Below are positions 1 to 7,981 of a stretch of 64,000 nt of DNA, one piece after another. Source of the DNA: Catellatospora bangladeshensis (GTDB lineage Bacteria; Actinomycetota; Actinomycetes; Mycobacteriales; Micromonosporaceae); the NCBI RefSeq assembly GCF_016862575.1, contig NZ_BONF01000041.1:1-64000 (forward strand), written 5' to 3'. Positions within the stretch are counted from its first letter, which is position 1, and each line of letters opens with the position of its first letter. The position numbers were made by a program, and so were the translations under genes. The notes under the pieces are model-generated. The model ran no database searches. It was not told the DNA's origin and worked only from the letters and a program-made list of their open reading frames with translations.

Positions 1-1
1 C

Positions 2-403
2 CCGCAGGCCGCGTTCGGCCTGCCGGTCACCATCATCATCCTGCGGCAGTTCTTCCGCGCGATCCCGGCCGAGGTCGAGGAGGCCGCGACGCTCGACGGG
101 TGCACGCCGTTCGGGTTCTTCTGGCGCATCCTACTGCCCATGGCCAAGCCCGCCCTGGCCACCGTGTCGGTGCTGGCGATCGTGGCGAGCTGGAACAACT
201 TCATGCTCCCGCTGGTGGTGTTCACCGACCAGAGCTGGTGGACCCTGCCCGTCGGGGTCCAGGCCTTCCAGGGCCAGTACGCCGACGACACCGCCCGCGT
301 CCTGGCCTACGTCGTACTCTCCATGATCCCCGCGCTCGGCTTCTACGCCATAGCCGAACGGCAGCTCATCAGCGGTCTGGCGTCCGGTGCCACCAAGGGC
401 TGA
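2..403 (+). CDS. Carbohydrate ABC transporter permease, C-terminal part (5' truncated by window edge)
   Basis: This is the C-terminal 133 residues of an inner-membrane permease of the MalG type, which would pass a sugar or oligosaccharide through the membrane together with a partner permease, a binding protein and an ATPase. The visible frame enters the window at base 2. It contains the EAA loop that docks on the ATPase (EEAATLDG, then about nine residues, then ILLP), followed by hydrophobic segments (TVSVLAIVASWNNFMLPL; VLAYVVLSMIPALGFY) and the usual short tail. The LacI regulator and xylanase that follow suggest uptake of plant-polysaccharide fragments, but the substrate cannot be read from the sequence. 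The partner genes lie outside the window. Confidence 0.9.
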   Translation, partial: PQAAFGLPVTIIILRQFFRAIPAEVEEAATLDGCTPFGFFWRILLPMAKPALATVSVLAIVASWNNFMLPLVVFTDQSWWTLPVGVQAFQGQYADDTARVLAYVVLSMIPALGFYAIAERQLISGLASGATKG

Positions 404-496
404 CACCCCACCGATCTTCCGGTATGTTTCCGTGAATTCCCGGCGCGGGAACGGTGCGAGCAAGGCGGAAGCGTGCCCCGGGTACGCTCTGCTGCA

Positions 497-510
497 CCGA
501 AACGTTCCGG
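497..510. promoter_or_regulatory. Imperfect palindrome upstream of the LacI-type gene, possible autoregulatory site
   Basis: CCGAAACGTTCCGG is a 14-bp palindrome centred on CG with one mismatched symmetric pair. It lies 15 bp before the regulator start. LacI-family operators are typically even palindromes with a central CG, so self-regulation is plausible. It differs from the site in front of the xylanase. Confidence 0.35.
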
Positions 511-525
511 CCGTAGGCTGAAGCG

Positions 526-1563
526 GTGACGAAGGAGCTGCCGGTGTCCGTGGACGAGAGCCGCAAGGTCACGATCGCCGCGATCGCGCGCCTGGCGGGC
601 GTGAGCGTGCCCACCGTCTCGCGGGTCATCAACGGCCGCTCCGACGTGTCGCCGCAGACCCGCGAACGCGTCGAGGAGCTGCTCACCCGCCACGGCTACC
701 GGCGCCGCCCGGCCAGCATGCGCACCAGCTCGGGGCTGATCGACCTCGTCTTCAACGACCTGGACAGCCCGTGGGCCGTCGAGATCATCCGCGGGGTGGA
801 GGACGTCGCGCACGCCGCCGGCATCGGCACCGTGGTCTCCGCGATCCACCGCCGCACCGCCTCGGCCAAGCAGTGGCTGGACAACATGCGCTCCCGCGCC
901 ACCGAGGGCGTCATCTTCGTCATCTCCACGCTGGAGCCGCCGCTGCAGGCGGAGCTGCGCCGGCTCAACATCCCGGTCGTGATCGTCGACCCGGCCGGGG
1001 TGCCCCCGCAGGAGGCGCCCACCATCGGCGCCACCAACTGGGCGGGCAGCCTGCGCGCCACCGAACACCTGATCGGGCTGGGCCACCGCCGCATCGGCTT
1101 CATCGCCGGGCCGCCGCAGCTGATGTGCAGCCGGGCGCGGCTGGACGGCTACCGCACCGCGCTGGAGACGGCCGGGCTGTCGTTCGACGACGACCTGGTG
1201 TTCCAGGGCGACTTCTACCACGAGTCCGGGTTCACCGGCGGGTCGCGGCTGCTGCAGCTGCCCGAGCCGCCCACCGCGATCTTCGCGTCCAGCGACCAGA
1301 TGGCCCTGGGCGTCTACGAGGCCGTGCGCCGGGCGGGCCTGCGCGTGCCCGACGATGTGAGCGTGGTCGGCTTCGACGACCTGCCCGAGGTGCGCTGGTC
1401 GTCGCCGCCGCTGACCACGATCCGGCAGCCGCTGGCCGAGATGGGCATGGTCGCCGCGCGTACCGTGCTGCGGCTGGCCCAGCGGGAGAAGATCGAGAGC
1501 CCGCGGATCGAGCTGGCCACCGAGCTGGTGGTCCGGGACAGCACCGCGCCGCCGCGCGCCTGA
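526..1563 (+). CDS. LacI/GalR-family transcriptional regulator
   Basis: A 345-aa DNA-binding repressor or activator expected to respond to a sugar. Residues about 14-65 form the LacI helix-turn-helix and hinge (TIAAIARLAGVSVPTVSRVI, then NGRSDVSPQTRERV). The rest is a periplasmic-binding-protein-like effector domain, with the typical late motifs AIFASSDQMALGVYEA and VSVVGFDDLP. The length is normal for the family. The start is the GTG at 526; a GTG seven codons later is also possible. It sits between a sugar permease and a xylanase preceded by a CebR/CelR-like box, so it is the obvious candidate for controlling both. That link is inferred from position and was not tested. Confidence 0.93.
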   Translation: MTKELPVSVDESRKVTIAAIARLAGVSVPTVSRVINGRSDVSPQTRERVEELLTRHGYRRRPASMRTSSGLIDLVFNDLDSPWAVEIIRGVEDVAHAAGIGTVVSAIHRRTASAKQWLDNMRSRATEGVIFVISTLEPPLQAELRRLNIPVVIVDPAGVPPQEAPTIGATNWAGSLRATEHLIGLGHRRIGFIAGPPQLMCSRARLDGYRTALETAGLSFDDDLVFQGDFYHESGFTGGSRLLQLPEPPTAIFASSDQMALGVYEAVRRAGLRVPDDVSVVGFDDLPEVRWSSPPLTTIRQPLAEMGMVAARTVLRLAQREKIESPRIELATELVVRDSTAPPRA

Positions 1564-1590
1564 CCCCGTCCCGATAGTTTCCGGAAGTTA

Positions 1591-1633
1591 TTGACTTATC
1601 TTGATGGTCCGCGCACCATTGGGAGCGCTTCCA
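1591..1633 (+). promoter_or_regulatory. Xylanase promoter candidate with CebR/CelR-like operator
   Basis: A possible -35 TTGACT (1591-1596) is followed 17 nt later by a weak -10 at about 1614-1620. Directly downstream lies TGGGAGCGCTTCCA (1620-1633). It differs at one base from the TGGGAGCGCTCCCA box bound by the LacI-family cellulase regulators CelR and CebR of actinomycetes. A repressor here would block initiation. A second small palindrome (TTCCGGAA) lies at about 1579-1586. The region 1564-1766 holds no gene. Confidence 0.6.
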
Positions 1634-1766
1634 TCGATGTGTGCCGTGCCCCAGCCGAGCGACCACCGTACGCGGCGCCCCCTCGCCCGGGGCACAGGCG
1701 CCGCATCATCGCAACGTGGCCGCTCCGGGTCATGGCACTGACGCTCCGCCATCACCAGGAGGACAC

Positions 1767-3767
1767 ATGACGCCCCCACGCGTCCCGTTCCACAGAGCAA
1801 CCCGGCGCATCGCCTCGCTCGCCGCCCTGACGCTGGTCTCCGCCCTCGCGGTGCCGCTGCTGTCGGCGTCCCCGGCGAGCGCCTCCGGCCCGCTGCGCAC
1901 CCACGCCGCCGCCCGCGGCAAGTTCATCGGCTTCGCCGCCGCCACCAACCCGCTGGCCAACGAGGCCGCCTACCGCACCATCGCGCAGACCGAGTTCAGC
2001 CAGATCACCGCCGAGAACGCGATGAAGTGGGACTCGACCGAGCCGTCGGACAACAGCTGGAACTTCAGCGGCGCCGACCAGATCGTCAACTTCGCCGTGG
2101 CCAACAACCAGCAGGTGCACGGCCACACGCTGGTCTGGCACCAGCAGACGCCCGGCTGGGTGCAGGGCCTGGGCGCCACGGCGATGCGCACCGCGATCCA
2201 GGACCACGTCTCCACCCTGGTCGGCCGCTACGCCAACAACGCGGCCGTCGTGTCGTGGGACGTGGTCAACGAGGTGTTCAACGAGGACGGCACCTTCCGC
2301 AGCAGCTTCTGGTACAACACGCTCGGCCAGAGCTACATCGCCGACGCGTTCCGCTGGGCCCGCGCCGCCGACCCCGACGCGCGCCTGTGCATCAACGACT
2401 ACAACGTCGAGGGCATCAACGCCAAGAGCACCGCGATGTACAACCTGGTCCAGTCGCTGCGCGCGCAGAACGTGCCGGTCGACTGCGTCGGCTTCCAGGG
2501 CCACCTGGCCACCCAGTACGGCTTCCCGAGCGACCTGCAGCAGAACATGCAGCGCTTCGCCGCGCTGGGCGTGCAGGTGCGGGTCACCGAGCTGGACATC
2601 CGCATCCAGATGCCGCGCAGCTCGGCCAAGGACACCACGCAGGCCACCTACTACTCCAACGTGATCAACGCCTGCAACGCGGTCACCGCCTGCGCCGGCG
2701 TCACCATCTGGGGCTTCACGGACAAGTACTCGTGGGTGCCGGACACGTTCCCGAGTGAGGGCGCCGCGCTCATCTACGACGAGAACTACCAGCAGAAGCC
2801 GTCCTACACGGCGGTGCACAACGCGCTCGCGGGCGGCACGCCGACCGACACCCAGGCCCCGACCACGCCGGGCACGCCGGTCGCCTCGGGCGTCACGTCG
2901 AGCGGCGTGAGCCTGTCCTGGACCGCCTCGACGGACAACGTCGGCGTGAGCGGGTATGACATCCTGCGCGCTCCCGGCACCTCGGGTGGCTCGTTCACCC
3001 AGGTCGGGACGTCGACGACGACGTCGTTCACCGACAGCGGCCTGAGCGCGAACACGTCGTACCGGTACCAGGTCCGCGCCCGTGACGCGGCGGGCAACGT
3101 GTCGTCGGCGTCGAGCGCGGTCACCGTCACCACGACCGGCGGCACCGGTGACACCCAGGCGCCGTCCACCCCGGCCAACCTGGCCGCGTCGGGCACCACC
3201 TCCAGCGGCACCAGCCTGTCCTGGACGGCCTCGACGGACAACGTCGGCGTGACCGGATACGACGTCCTGCGTGCCCCCGGCACGTCGGGCGGCTCGTTCA
3301 CGCAGGTCGGCACCTCGACGACGACGTCGTTCAGCGACACCGGACTGAGCGCGAACACGTCGTACCGCTACCAGGTCCGCGCCCGTGACGCGGCGGGCAA
3401 CGTGTCGTCGGTGTCGAACACGGTCACCGTCACCACGACCGGTGGCGGCACCGGCGGCGGCTGCACGGTCGCCGCGACCCTGCAGACGCAGTGGCAGACC
3501 GGCTACGTCATGGAGCCGGTCCGGGTCACCAACAGCGGCACCTCGGCGATCAGCAGCTGGACGGTGACGTTCACCCTGCCCAGTGGGCACACCCTCACCG
3601 GCAGCTGGAACGCCGTGCTGACCGTCAGCGGCCAGACCGTGACGGCGCGCAACGCGGCGTACAACGGCAACCTGGGCGCGGGCCAGAGCACCACGTTCGG
3701 GTTCCAGGTCAGCCGGCCCAACGGCAACACCGCCACGGCGAGCGGCTTCACCTGCGCCACGCCCTGA
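1767..3767 (+). CDS. Secreted endo-1,4-beta-xylanase, GH10 with two FnIII domains and CBM2
   Basis: A 666-aa exported enzyme that cuts beta-1,4-xylan. The start at 1767 is set by AGGAGG seven bases upstream. Residues 1 to about 41 are a Sec signal peptide ending in SASPASA. The GH10 barrel covers about 45-350, with acid/base Glu169 in WDVVNEV and nucleophile Glu275 in VTELDIR. Residues about 361-455 and 462-560 are two near-identical fibronectin III modules with TDTQAP/GDTQAP starts. A C-terminal CBM2 begins near residue 565 (GCTVAATLQTQWQTGY) and would bind cellulose or xylan. The operator-like box upstream suggests induction by plant polysaccharide breakdown products. Confidence 0.96.
   Translation: MTPPRVPFHRATRRIASLAALTLVSALAVPLLSASPASASGPLRTHAAARGKFIGFAAATNPLANEAAYRTIAQTEFSQITAENAMKWDSTEPSDNSWNFSGADQIVNFAVANNQQVHGHTLVWHQQTPGWVQGLGATAMRTAIQDHVSTLVGRYANNAAVVSWDVVNEVFNEDGTFRSSFWYNTLGQSYIADAFRWARAADPDARLCINDYNVEGINAKSTAMYNLVQSLRAQNVPVDCVGFQGHLATQYGFPSDLQQNMQRFAALGVQVRVTELDIRIQMPRSSAKDTTQATYYSNVINACNAVTACAGVTIWGFTDKYSWVPDTFPSEGAALIYDENYQQKPSYTAVHNALAGGTPTDTQAPTTPGTPVASGVTSSGVSLSWTASTDNVGVSGYDILRAPGTSGGSFTQVGTSTTTSFTDSGLSANTSYRYQVRARDAAGNVSSASSAVTVTTTGGTGDTQAPSTPANLAASGTTSSGTSLSWTASTDNVGVTGYDVLRAPGTSGGSFTQVGTSTTTSFSDTGLSANTSYRYQVRARDAAGNVSSVSNTVTVTTTGGGTGGGCTVAATLQTQWQTGYVMEPVRVTNSGTSAISSWTVTFTLPSGHTLTGSWNAVLTVSGQTVTARNAAYNGNLGAGQSTTFGFQVSRPNGNTATASGFTCATP
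2847..3446 (+). repeat. Two tandem copies of the FnIII-coding segment inside the xylanase gene
   Basis: The stretches starting at 2847 and 3150 are in-frame direct repeats of 303 bp (101 codons), each coding one fibronectin III module. Long runs are identical at DNA level, for example around the ARDAAGNVSS codons. This indicates recent duplication or gene conversion. Confidence 0.85.
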
Positions 3768-3811
3768 CGGTAGGACGGCGGCGTACGGCTGCACGGGCCG
3801 TGCGCCGCCCG

Positions 3812-3878
3812 GGACCGCCCGGCGGTTCGGGCGGTCCTGCCCATCCCCGTGGCGCGCACGGCGGCGCGTCACGGGGAT
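3812..3878. terminator. Paired hairpins downstream of the xylanase gene
   Basis: Two perfect 9-bp inverted repeats follow the xylanase stop: GGACCGCCC/GGGCGGTCC (3812-3820 and 3829-3837) and ATCCCCGTG/CACGGGGAT (3843-3851 and 3870-3878). There is no T tract. In this GC-rich setting they probably still end the xylanase transcript before the MaoC-like gene. Confidence 0.5.
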
Positions 3879-3954
3879 CACGCGTTCCGGCGGCGGGCCG
3901 GGCGGTGGGGCGGCCTACGATCAGCCGGAGCAGCCGCGATCCGGAGGTGCCGCC

Positions 3955-4410
3955 GTGAGAGTGTTCCAGTCCGCCGCCGACGTGGCCGACGCCGTGGGCG
4001 AGACCATCGGGCCCGGCCCGTGGCACGTCGTCGAGCAGTCACGGGTCGACACGTTCGCCGACGCCACGGGCGACCACCAGTGGATCCACACGGACCCGGC
4101 GCGCGCGGCGGACGGGCCGTTCGGCGGGACCATCGCGCACGGTTACCTCACCCTGTCCCTGCTGCCGCTGCTGGTCCGCGACCTGTACCGGTTCGAGGGC
4201 GCGCGGATGGTGGTCAACTACGGCCTGAACAAGGTGCGCTTTCCCACGCCGGTGCCGGTCGGCGCCTCGGTGCATCTCAGCGCGCGGCTCGTCTCGGTCG
4301 AGGAGGTCGCCGGCGGGGTGCAGGTGACCGCGGCGATGACCATCGGAACGGACCGCTCCGACAAGCCCTGCTGCGTCGCCGAGACGGTGACCAGGGTCTT
4401 CTTCGCTTGA
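3955..4410 (+). CDS. MaoC-like (R)-specific enoyl hydratase domain protein
   Basis: A 151-aa single-hotdog protein of the MaoC/R-hydratase family, which adds water to trans-2-enoyl thioesters. The signature is clear: FADATGDHQWIHTDP carries the catalytic Asp and His, followed by GGTIAHGYLTLSLLP. The GTG start at 3955 follows GGAGG. The length matches stand-alone single-domain members of the family. It stands alone, with the next gene convergent six bases away, so its physiological substrate cannot be judged from context. A role in fatty-acid or polyketide-type thioester metabolism is a family-level inference. Confidence 0.9.
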   Translation: MRVFQSAADVADAVGETIGPGPWHVVEQSRVDTFADATGDHQWIHTDPARAADGPFGGTIAHGYLTLSLLPLLVRDLYRFEGARMVVNYGLNKVRFPTPVPVGASVHLSARLVSVEEVAGGVQVTAAMTIGTDRSDKPCCVAETVTRVFFA

Positions 4411-4416
4411 CCCGGG

Positions 4417-5226
4417 CTACGCGGCGGCACCGTCCGCGTCGTCCTCCCCGGCGACCGGCCAGTGCTGCAGGAGGTGCAGCAGGACGGCGACGTCGGGGAT
4501 GTCGCGCAGGCGCTCGGAGATGACCGGGCGGCGGTCACCGGCCCAGATCCTCAGGTGCGTCTTGCCGGTCTCCACCTTCGTGACGGCGGGCCAGGCGGCG
4601 AACTGCTCGCCCCGGCGCACGCCTTCGCCGGTCACCGTGACCGGCCCGAAGACCGCCGCGCCGGTGCGCAGCGCCTCGGCCGCCTTGACCGGCAGCAGCG
4701 CGGCAGCGACGTACCGCTCCACGTGTGCGACCAGCTCGGGCTTGTCCTTATAGCCCGGCTTGGCCAGGTCGACGACGGTGCCGTCCTTCAGCTCGACGCG
4801 GCACTGCAGGACCTCCACGTACGCGGTGACCAGGTTGACCACCCGCACCCACACCCGTACGTGCGCCACGTCGTCCCAGGTGAACAGCGAGGTGACCGCT
4901 CCGGTGTGGTCGACGGCCAGCGAGCCGCCGGTGTACAGGTAACGGCACCGGCCCGCCTTGCGCCAGGTCGTCCACGCGGCGAGCCCGGCCAGCGCCAGCA
5001 CGCCGACGCCCAGCGCGACGGCCCCACCGGCGCCGCCACTGGCGAGGAGCAGCACCACACCCAGCCCGGCGGCGGCCACGGTGATGAAGACGTCGGCGCC
5101 GATCGGGGACCGGTATCGGCCGACGATCTCACCCAGGCCCGCGGCGGCTGCGGCATCCGCGAACGACCATCCGTCCACATTGCTCTGCATGGTGGCATGC
5201 TCGCCGCCGTCCGCGGGGCGGGTCAA
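4417..5226 (-). CDS. Uncharacterised two-TM membrane protein with cytosolic PH-like region (DUF6585-like)
   Basis: Up to 269 aa. A short N-terminal soluble part (LGEIVGRYR) precedes two closely spaced hydrophobic segments near residues 48-88 (VFITVAAAGLGVVLLLA and AVALGVGVLALAGLAAW). About 180 mostly beta-type residues follow, containing paired stretches such as YLYTGGSLAVDHTGAV and VTKVETGKTHLRIW. This layout resembles actinobacterial DUF6585 proteins; the match is from memory and not firm. The start could be the in-frame ATG at 5190 rather than 5226. Its gene converges on the MaoC-like gene with only six bases between stops. The function is unknown. Confidence 0.6.
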   Translation of the reverse strand: MTRPADGGEHATMQSNVDGWSFADAAAAAGLGEIVGRYRSPIGADVFITVAAAGLGVVLLLASGGAGGAVALGVGVLALAGLAAWTTWRKAGRCRYLYTGGSLAVDHTGAVTSLFTWDDVAHVRVWVRVVNLVTAYVEVLQCRVELKDGTVVDLAKPGYKDKPELVAHVERYVAAALLPVKAAEALRTGAAVFGPVTVTGEGVRRGEQFAAWPAVTKVETGKTHLRIWAGDRRPVISERLRDIPDVAVLLHLLQHWPVAGEDDADGAAA

Positions 5227-5261
5227 CGGCTGCCGTGTGCCCGTTCACATGCTGGGCAGGA

Positions 5262-5699
5262 TCACTCCCAGGCGAGGCCGAGCAGCAGGTCGAGGAAATC
5301 GGCCAGGCGCTGCGGGCCCCGGCACACCAGGCGGTGCGCGACGTCGCCGCACGCCCAGCGGGCCTCGAAGCCGCGCCACGTGGTGCCCGCGCTGACGCGG
5401 ACCCGGTGCGGGCCGAGATTGATCCGGGCGATCTGCCGCTCGAGGGTGTCCTCGTCGAACCCGAGTACCGAGTGCAGCTCGACCTCGGCCGTGCCCCGCC
5501 GGTACGCCGCGAAGCGCTGGGTGGCGGTGCTGATCCGGCTCGCCGGGTCGGCCTGCCAGGCGGCGGTGAACCCGGGCAGCCCGGGCCAGCGCTCGGTGCG
5601 CCGCGCGGTGCGCCCGGCCAGCAGCGGCGCGGCGGCGGCCAGCCCGGTGGCGGCGTGGTGGAGGGCGAGGCGCTGTCGCTGGGGGACGGTAGCGAGCAC
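5262..5699 (-). CDS. Uncharacterised 145-aa protein
   Basis: Not recognised. The GTG start at 5699 follows GGGAG on the minus strand; no better start exists. Residues 10-35 are Ala/Leu rich and could be one helix. The C-terminal half is mixed and ordered looking (ELHSVLGFDEDTLERQIARI, then WRGFEARWACGDVAHRLVC), with two Cys. It is downstream of the MauE-like gene on the same strand but separated from it by 224 bases and a 14-bp hairpin. It may therefore have its own promoter and need not belong to that gene set. Confidence 0.6.
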   Translation of the reverse strand: MLATVPQRQRLALHHAATGLAAAAPLLAGRTARRTERWPGLPGFTAAWQADPASRISTATQRFAAYRRGTAEVELHSVLGFDEDTLERQIARINLGPHRVRVSAGTTWRGFEARWACGDVAHRLVCRGPQRLADFLDLLLGLAWE

Positions 5700-5863
5700 G
5701 ATGACTCCCGGAGGTCGCGGCGTGCGCGACTCGGGGTGGGGAGCGCGACGCGGTGGGCGGCGGGGGTGGTCGCCGCGGGAGCCCGCCGTTGCGCTCGTAC
5801 CTACCAGTTCACACCACGGAGCGGCGGCGCGCCGCCCCAACCCACCCTTCGGGAAGAGAAGAT

Positions 5864-5915
5864 CGCCGTCCCGTGTCGACCGATCGGCGCTGACCTGGCC
5901 TGACACGGGACGGCG
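5864..5915. terminator. 14-bp perfect inverted repeat between the MauE-like gene and the 145-aa gene
   Basis: CGCCGTCCCGTGTC (5864-5877) is perfectly complementary to GACACGGGACGGCG (5902-5915). On the minus strand it lies just after the MauE-like stop and is followed by a pyrimidine-rich stretch, which suits a terminator. A diverged relative of the same palindrome occurs at 63026-63086. Apart from this hairpin, 5700-5923 holds no gene, only G-rich sequence. Confidence 0.55.
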
Positions 5916-5923
5916 GGTCTGCC

Positions 5924-6814
5924 TCAGCCGCCCGCTCCGGCGGCCGCCGGGACGGGGACGGTCCAGTCGGGCAGGGGAGCGTCGGGTGCCGACTGCCGGG
6001 TGAGGAGCACCTGCCCGGTGGGCTCGTCGACCAGCGCCAGGCGCACCGCGGCGGGCTGGTAGCGCAGACGGGGCACGGCGTACACCGCCGACACCTCGGT
6101 GCCGCCGGCGTGCCGGGCGGAGTAGACGAGGATGCGCCAGTCGTCGTCGTCCCAGTGCTCGCGCAGGTCCGAGGTGAGCAGCGCGGCGGTCTCGGCGTAC
6201 ACCGGGCTGCGGCGCAGCTGCTCCACGGTGGAGTCCAGCGGCACGTCGAAGCCGGTCGGCAGCGGTTTGGTCAGCCTGACCTTGAGCTGGCGCAGCTGGT
6301 CCAGCCAGTGGCGGTCCAGCTCGGGGGAGAGCGCGGCGAGCACGGCGGCCCCGGCCAGCAGCACCGCGGCGGCGGGAAGCGGCCGGTCCGCGAGCACCGC
6401 CGTCCAGGACGTGGTGGCGGGCAGCGCCAGCAGGCTCGCGGCCAGCAGCGCGCCGGTGCGGGCGAACGAGCGCCAGCCGATCGGCGAGCGGGTCGCCGAC
6501 AGGCAGCCGCAGGACGAGCTGGGCGCGGCGAGCCTGGCGTAGGCGAGGTAGCCGGCGAAGCCGAGCGACAGCAGCGCCGCGGCGGCGGCCTCGGCGGGCA
6601 GCGCGGGCGGGGCCAGCAGGAAGCCGGCCAGCACCGCCTCCACCCCGCCGACCAGCCGGTATGCCGGCAGCGCGCGCTGCTCGCCGAGCAGTTGCGCCAG
6701 CGCGCTGCGCCGGGCCGCGGCCGGGGCGTGCCGGGACAGGAGCTTGAGCCGTGCCGACCACAGCAGCACGGCGCCGAGCAGCAGCGGCTGCAGGGGCGCG
6801 ATCCACGAGATCAT
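5924..6814 (-). CDS. MauE/DoxX-type redox-associated membrane protein
   Basis: A 296-aa protein whose first about 190 residues hold several membrane segments and a conserved PSSSCGCLS motif (CxC), typical of MauE-like proteins. In methylamine dehydrogenase biogenesis MauE is needed with MauD to form the disulfides of the Cys-rich small subunit. The last about 110 residues are soluble and unlike MauE (TAALLTSDLREHWDDDDWR), making the protein longer than plain MauE. The ATG at 6814 follows GGAGG. Two genes upstream in the same gene set is a protein with 15 Cys, the natural candidate client. No amine dehydrogenase subunit is present, so a role in disulfide formation is inferred from family and neighbourhood. 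Confidence 0.8.
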   Translation of the reverse strand: MISWIAPLQPLLLGAVLLWSARLKLLSRHAPAAARRSALAQLLGEQRALPAYRLVGGVEAVLAGFLLAPPALPAEAAAAALLSLGFAGYLAYARLAAPSSSCGCLSATRSPIGWRSFARTGALLAASLLALPATTSWTAVLADRPLPAAAVLLAGAAVLAALSPELDRHWLDQLRQLKVRLTKPLPTGFDVPLDSTVEQLRRSPVYAETAALLTSDLREHWDDDDWRILVYSARHAGGTEVSAVYAVPRLRYQPAAVRLALVDEPTGQVLLTRQSAPDAPLPDWTVPVPAAAGAGG

Positions 6815-6847
6815 CGGTCCTCCGGGGTTGGGAGAGGGGTGGCGGGC

Positions 6848-6878
6848 GGGCGGGCGCCGGGGGGTGTGGCGCCCGCCC
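6848..6878 (-). promoter_or_regulatory. 11-bp perfect hairpin between the Tat-protein gene and the MauE-like gene
   Basis: GGGCGGGCGCC (6848-6858) and GGCGCCCGCCC (6868-6878) flank a 9-base loop. It lies in the 71-base gap inside the gene set and has no T tract. It may lower expression of the membrane protein or protect an upstream mRNA end. This is inference. Confidence 0.45.
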
Positions 6879-6885
6879 ACGTTCC

Positions 6886-7488
6886 TCAGGCGGACGCGTA
6901 CACGGTCGCGATTTCGACCTCGTTCGTGTCCGGCACCCAGGCGCCGATGACCTGGACGTGCTTGCCGACGCGCAGCATCGACATGTCCGAGACGGCGGGG
7001 GTGTTGTTGTAGCGGGCGGCCGACGTGCCCGGCACCAGGTGCCCGACCACGCGGCGGCCCTTGTGGTCCAGGTGCAGCACGTTGCGGCCGATGGCGGCGA
7101 TGTGCGCGTGCAGGTTGACGATGTTCACCCACACCGAGTCGGCGGCCAGGGTGCCGTCGTCCAGGCGCAGGCCCCGCGCGTACAGGCCGTCGCCGACGGC
7201 GACCGTGTCGAAGGTGGTGGGCCGCAGCTTCCAGATGCTGGTGCCGCCGGTGATCCGGATGCGCCACAGCGCCATGTCGGAGCCGGTGACGAACAGCATG
7301 CCGGCGCTGATGCCGGTGATCCGGCCCTCGGCGAAGTTGGGGTCGGGCGCGCCCGGCTCCACGGCCTGGTCCGGTGCGCCGAAGGCGGCCTCCGGCGCCA
7401 GCGAGCCGAGCGCGGTGGCGCCGACCAGGCTCGCCCCGCCGACCACGGCGGAGGTGAGCAGGCGGCGGCGGTCGATGGTCTCGGTCAT
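6886..7488 (-). CDS. Tat-exported DUF5666-like protein
   Basis: A 200-aa protein with an N-terminal twin-arginine type signal (DRRRLLTSAVVGGASLVGA, about residues 6-35), so it is probably exported folded. The mature part is rich in beta-strand patterns such as GRITGISAGMLFVTG, VAVGDGLYARGLRLDDGTLA and RVVGHLVPG. This recalls OB-like DUF5666 domains, with repeated VGDxVxAxG-like turns. Start: ATG at 7488, preceded by CGGAGG, 13 bases after the stop of the Cys-rich gene, so the two are co-transcribed. It has no recognisable catalytic motif. A carrier or stabiliser role alongside the Cys-rich protein is only a guess from context. Confidence 0.7.
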   Translation of the reverse strand: MTETIDRRRLLTSAVVGGASLVGATALGSLAPEAAFGAPDQAVEPGAPDPNFAEGRITGISAGMLFVTGSDMALWRIRITGGTSIWKLRPTTFDTVAVGDGLYARGLRLDDGTLAADSVWVNIVNLHAHIAAIGRNVLHLDHKGRRVVGHLVPGTSAARYNNTPAVSDMSMLRVGKHVQVIGAWVPDTNEVEIATVYASA

Positions 7489-7501
7489 CTCGGGCCTCCG
7501 C

Positions 7502-7912
7502 TCACACGATGTCGACGCTGCAGGGCGACAGCCCCGAGGACAGGCTGGCGATCTGGCTGTACGCGGCCGGGGTGAGGTCGATGATGCGGTTGGTCCCGCA
7601 CACCGAGCCGCAGCAGGACCGCTCGCCGCACCACAGGTCGGTCTGCGGCCCGCAGTCGGCGATGGTGGTGCCGATGCGCTTTCCGTTGCAGCGGTTGGTG
7701 GTGTAGTGCCGGAAGCCGCAGCCGCGGCGGGACAGGCTGATCCCGCAGCGGTCCGGCCGCGTGATCTCGAGGCACGCGGCTGAGGCGTTCGGCCAGGCGT
7801 GCTGGTAGCTGCCGCTGTTGCAGGTCCCGCAGGCGCCGTGACCGGCGGTCCCGCAGGGGCCCCAGGAGTTGCCGCAGCAGAACCACGACATCTCTCCGGT
7901 AATAGCTGCCAC
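7502..7912 (-). CDS. Cys-rich protein with RlpA/expansin-like double-psi beta-barrel C-terminus
   Basis: A 136-aa protein carrying 15 Cys. The GTG at 7912 is chosen because AAAGGAG lies seven bases upstream; an internal ATG begins seven residues later. No Sec or Tat signal is visible (MAAITGEMSWFCCGN). The C-terminal half reads like a double-psi beta-barrel of RlpA/expansins: GTTIADCGPQTDLW corresponds to the V-x-V-x-D-x-GP strand, and NRIIDLTPAAYSQIASL to the IDLS-x-AA-x-x-I helix before the last strand (SPCSVDIV). This assignment is by eye. Directly downstream are a Tat protein and a MauE-like disulfide-associated membrane protein. The protein is therefore inferred to be a multi-disulfide client. 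How it would be exported is unclear. Confidence 0.7.
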   Translation of the reverse strand: MAAITGEMSWFCCGNSWGPCGTAGHGACGTCNSGSYQHAWPNASAACLEITRPDRCGISLSRRGCGFRHYTTNRCNGKRIGTTIADCGPQTDLWCGERSCCGSVCGTNRIIDLTPAAYSQIASLSSGLSPCSVDIV

Positions 7913-7981
7913 TGTCCGTCTCCTTTCCAGGTGGGGGGTGTACCAGGAGGAGCGGCGACGGGCCCATCGACGACTTCGAAT

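Noticed and set aside
5262-6806. Single 514-codon minus-strand protein joining the 145-aa gene to upstream sequence
   Set aside because: The upstream part is an out-of-frame shadow of the MauE-like gene; the real start is the GTG at 5699.
6110-7012. Plus-strand frame over the MauE-like and Tat genes
   Set aside because: Arg/Gly/Gln low-complexity shadow with no motifs; the minus strand has coherent domains, starts and ribosome sites.
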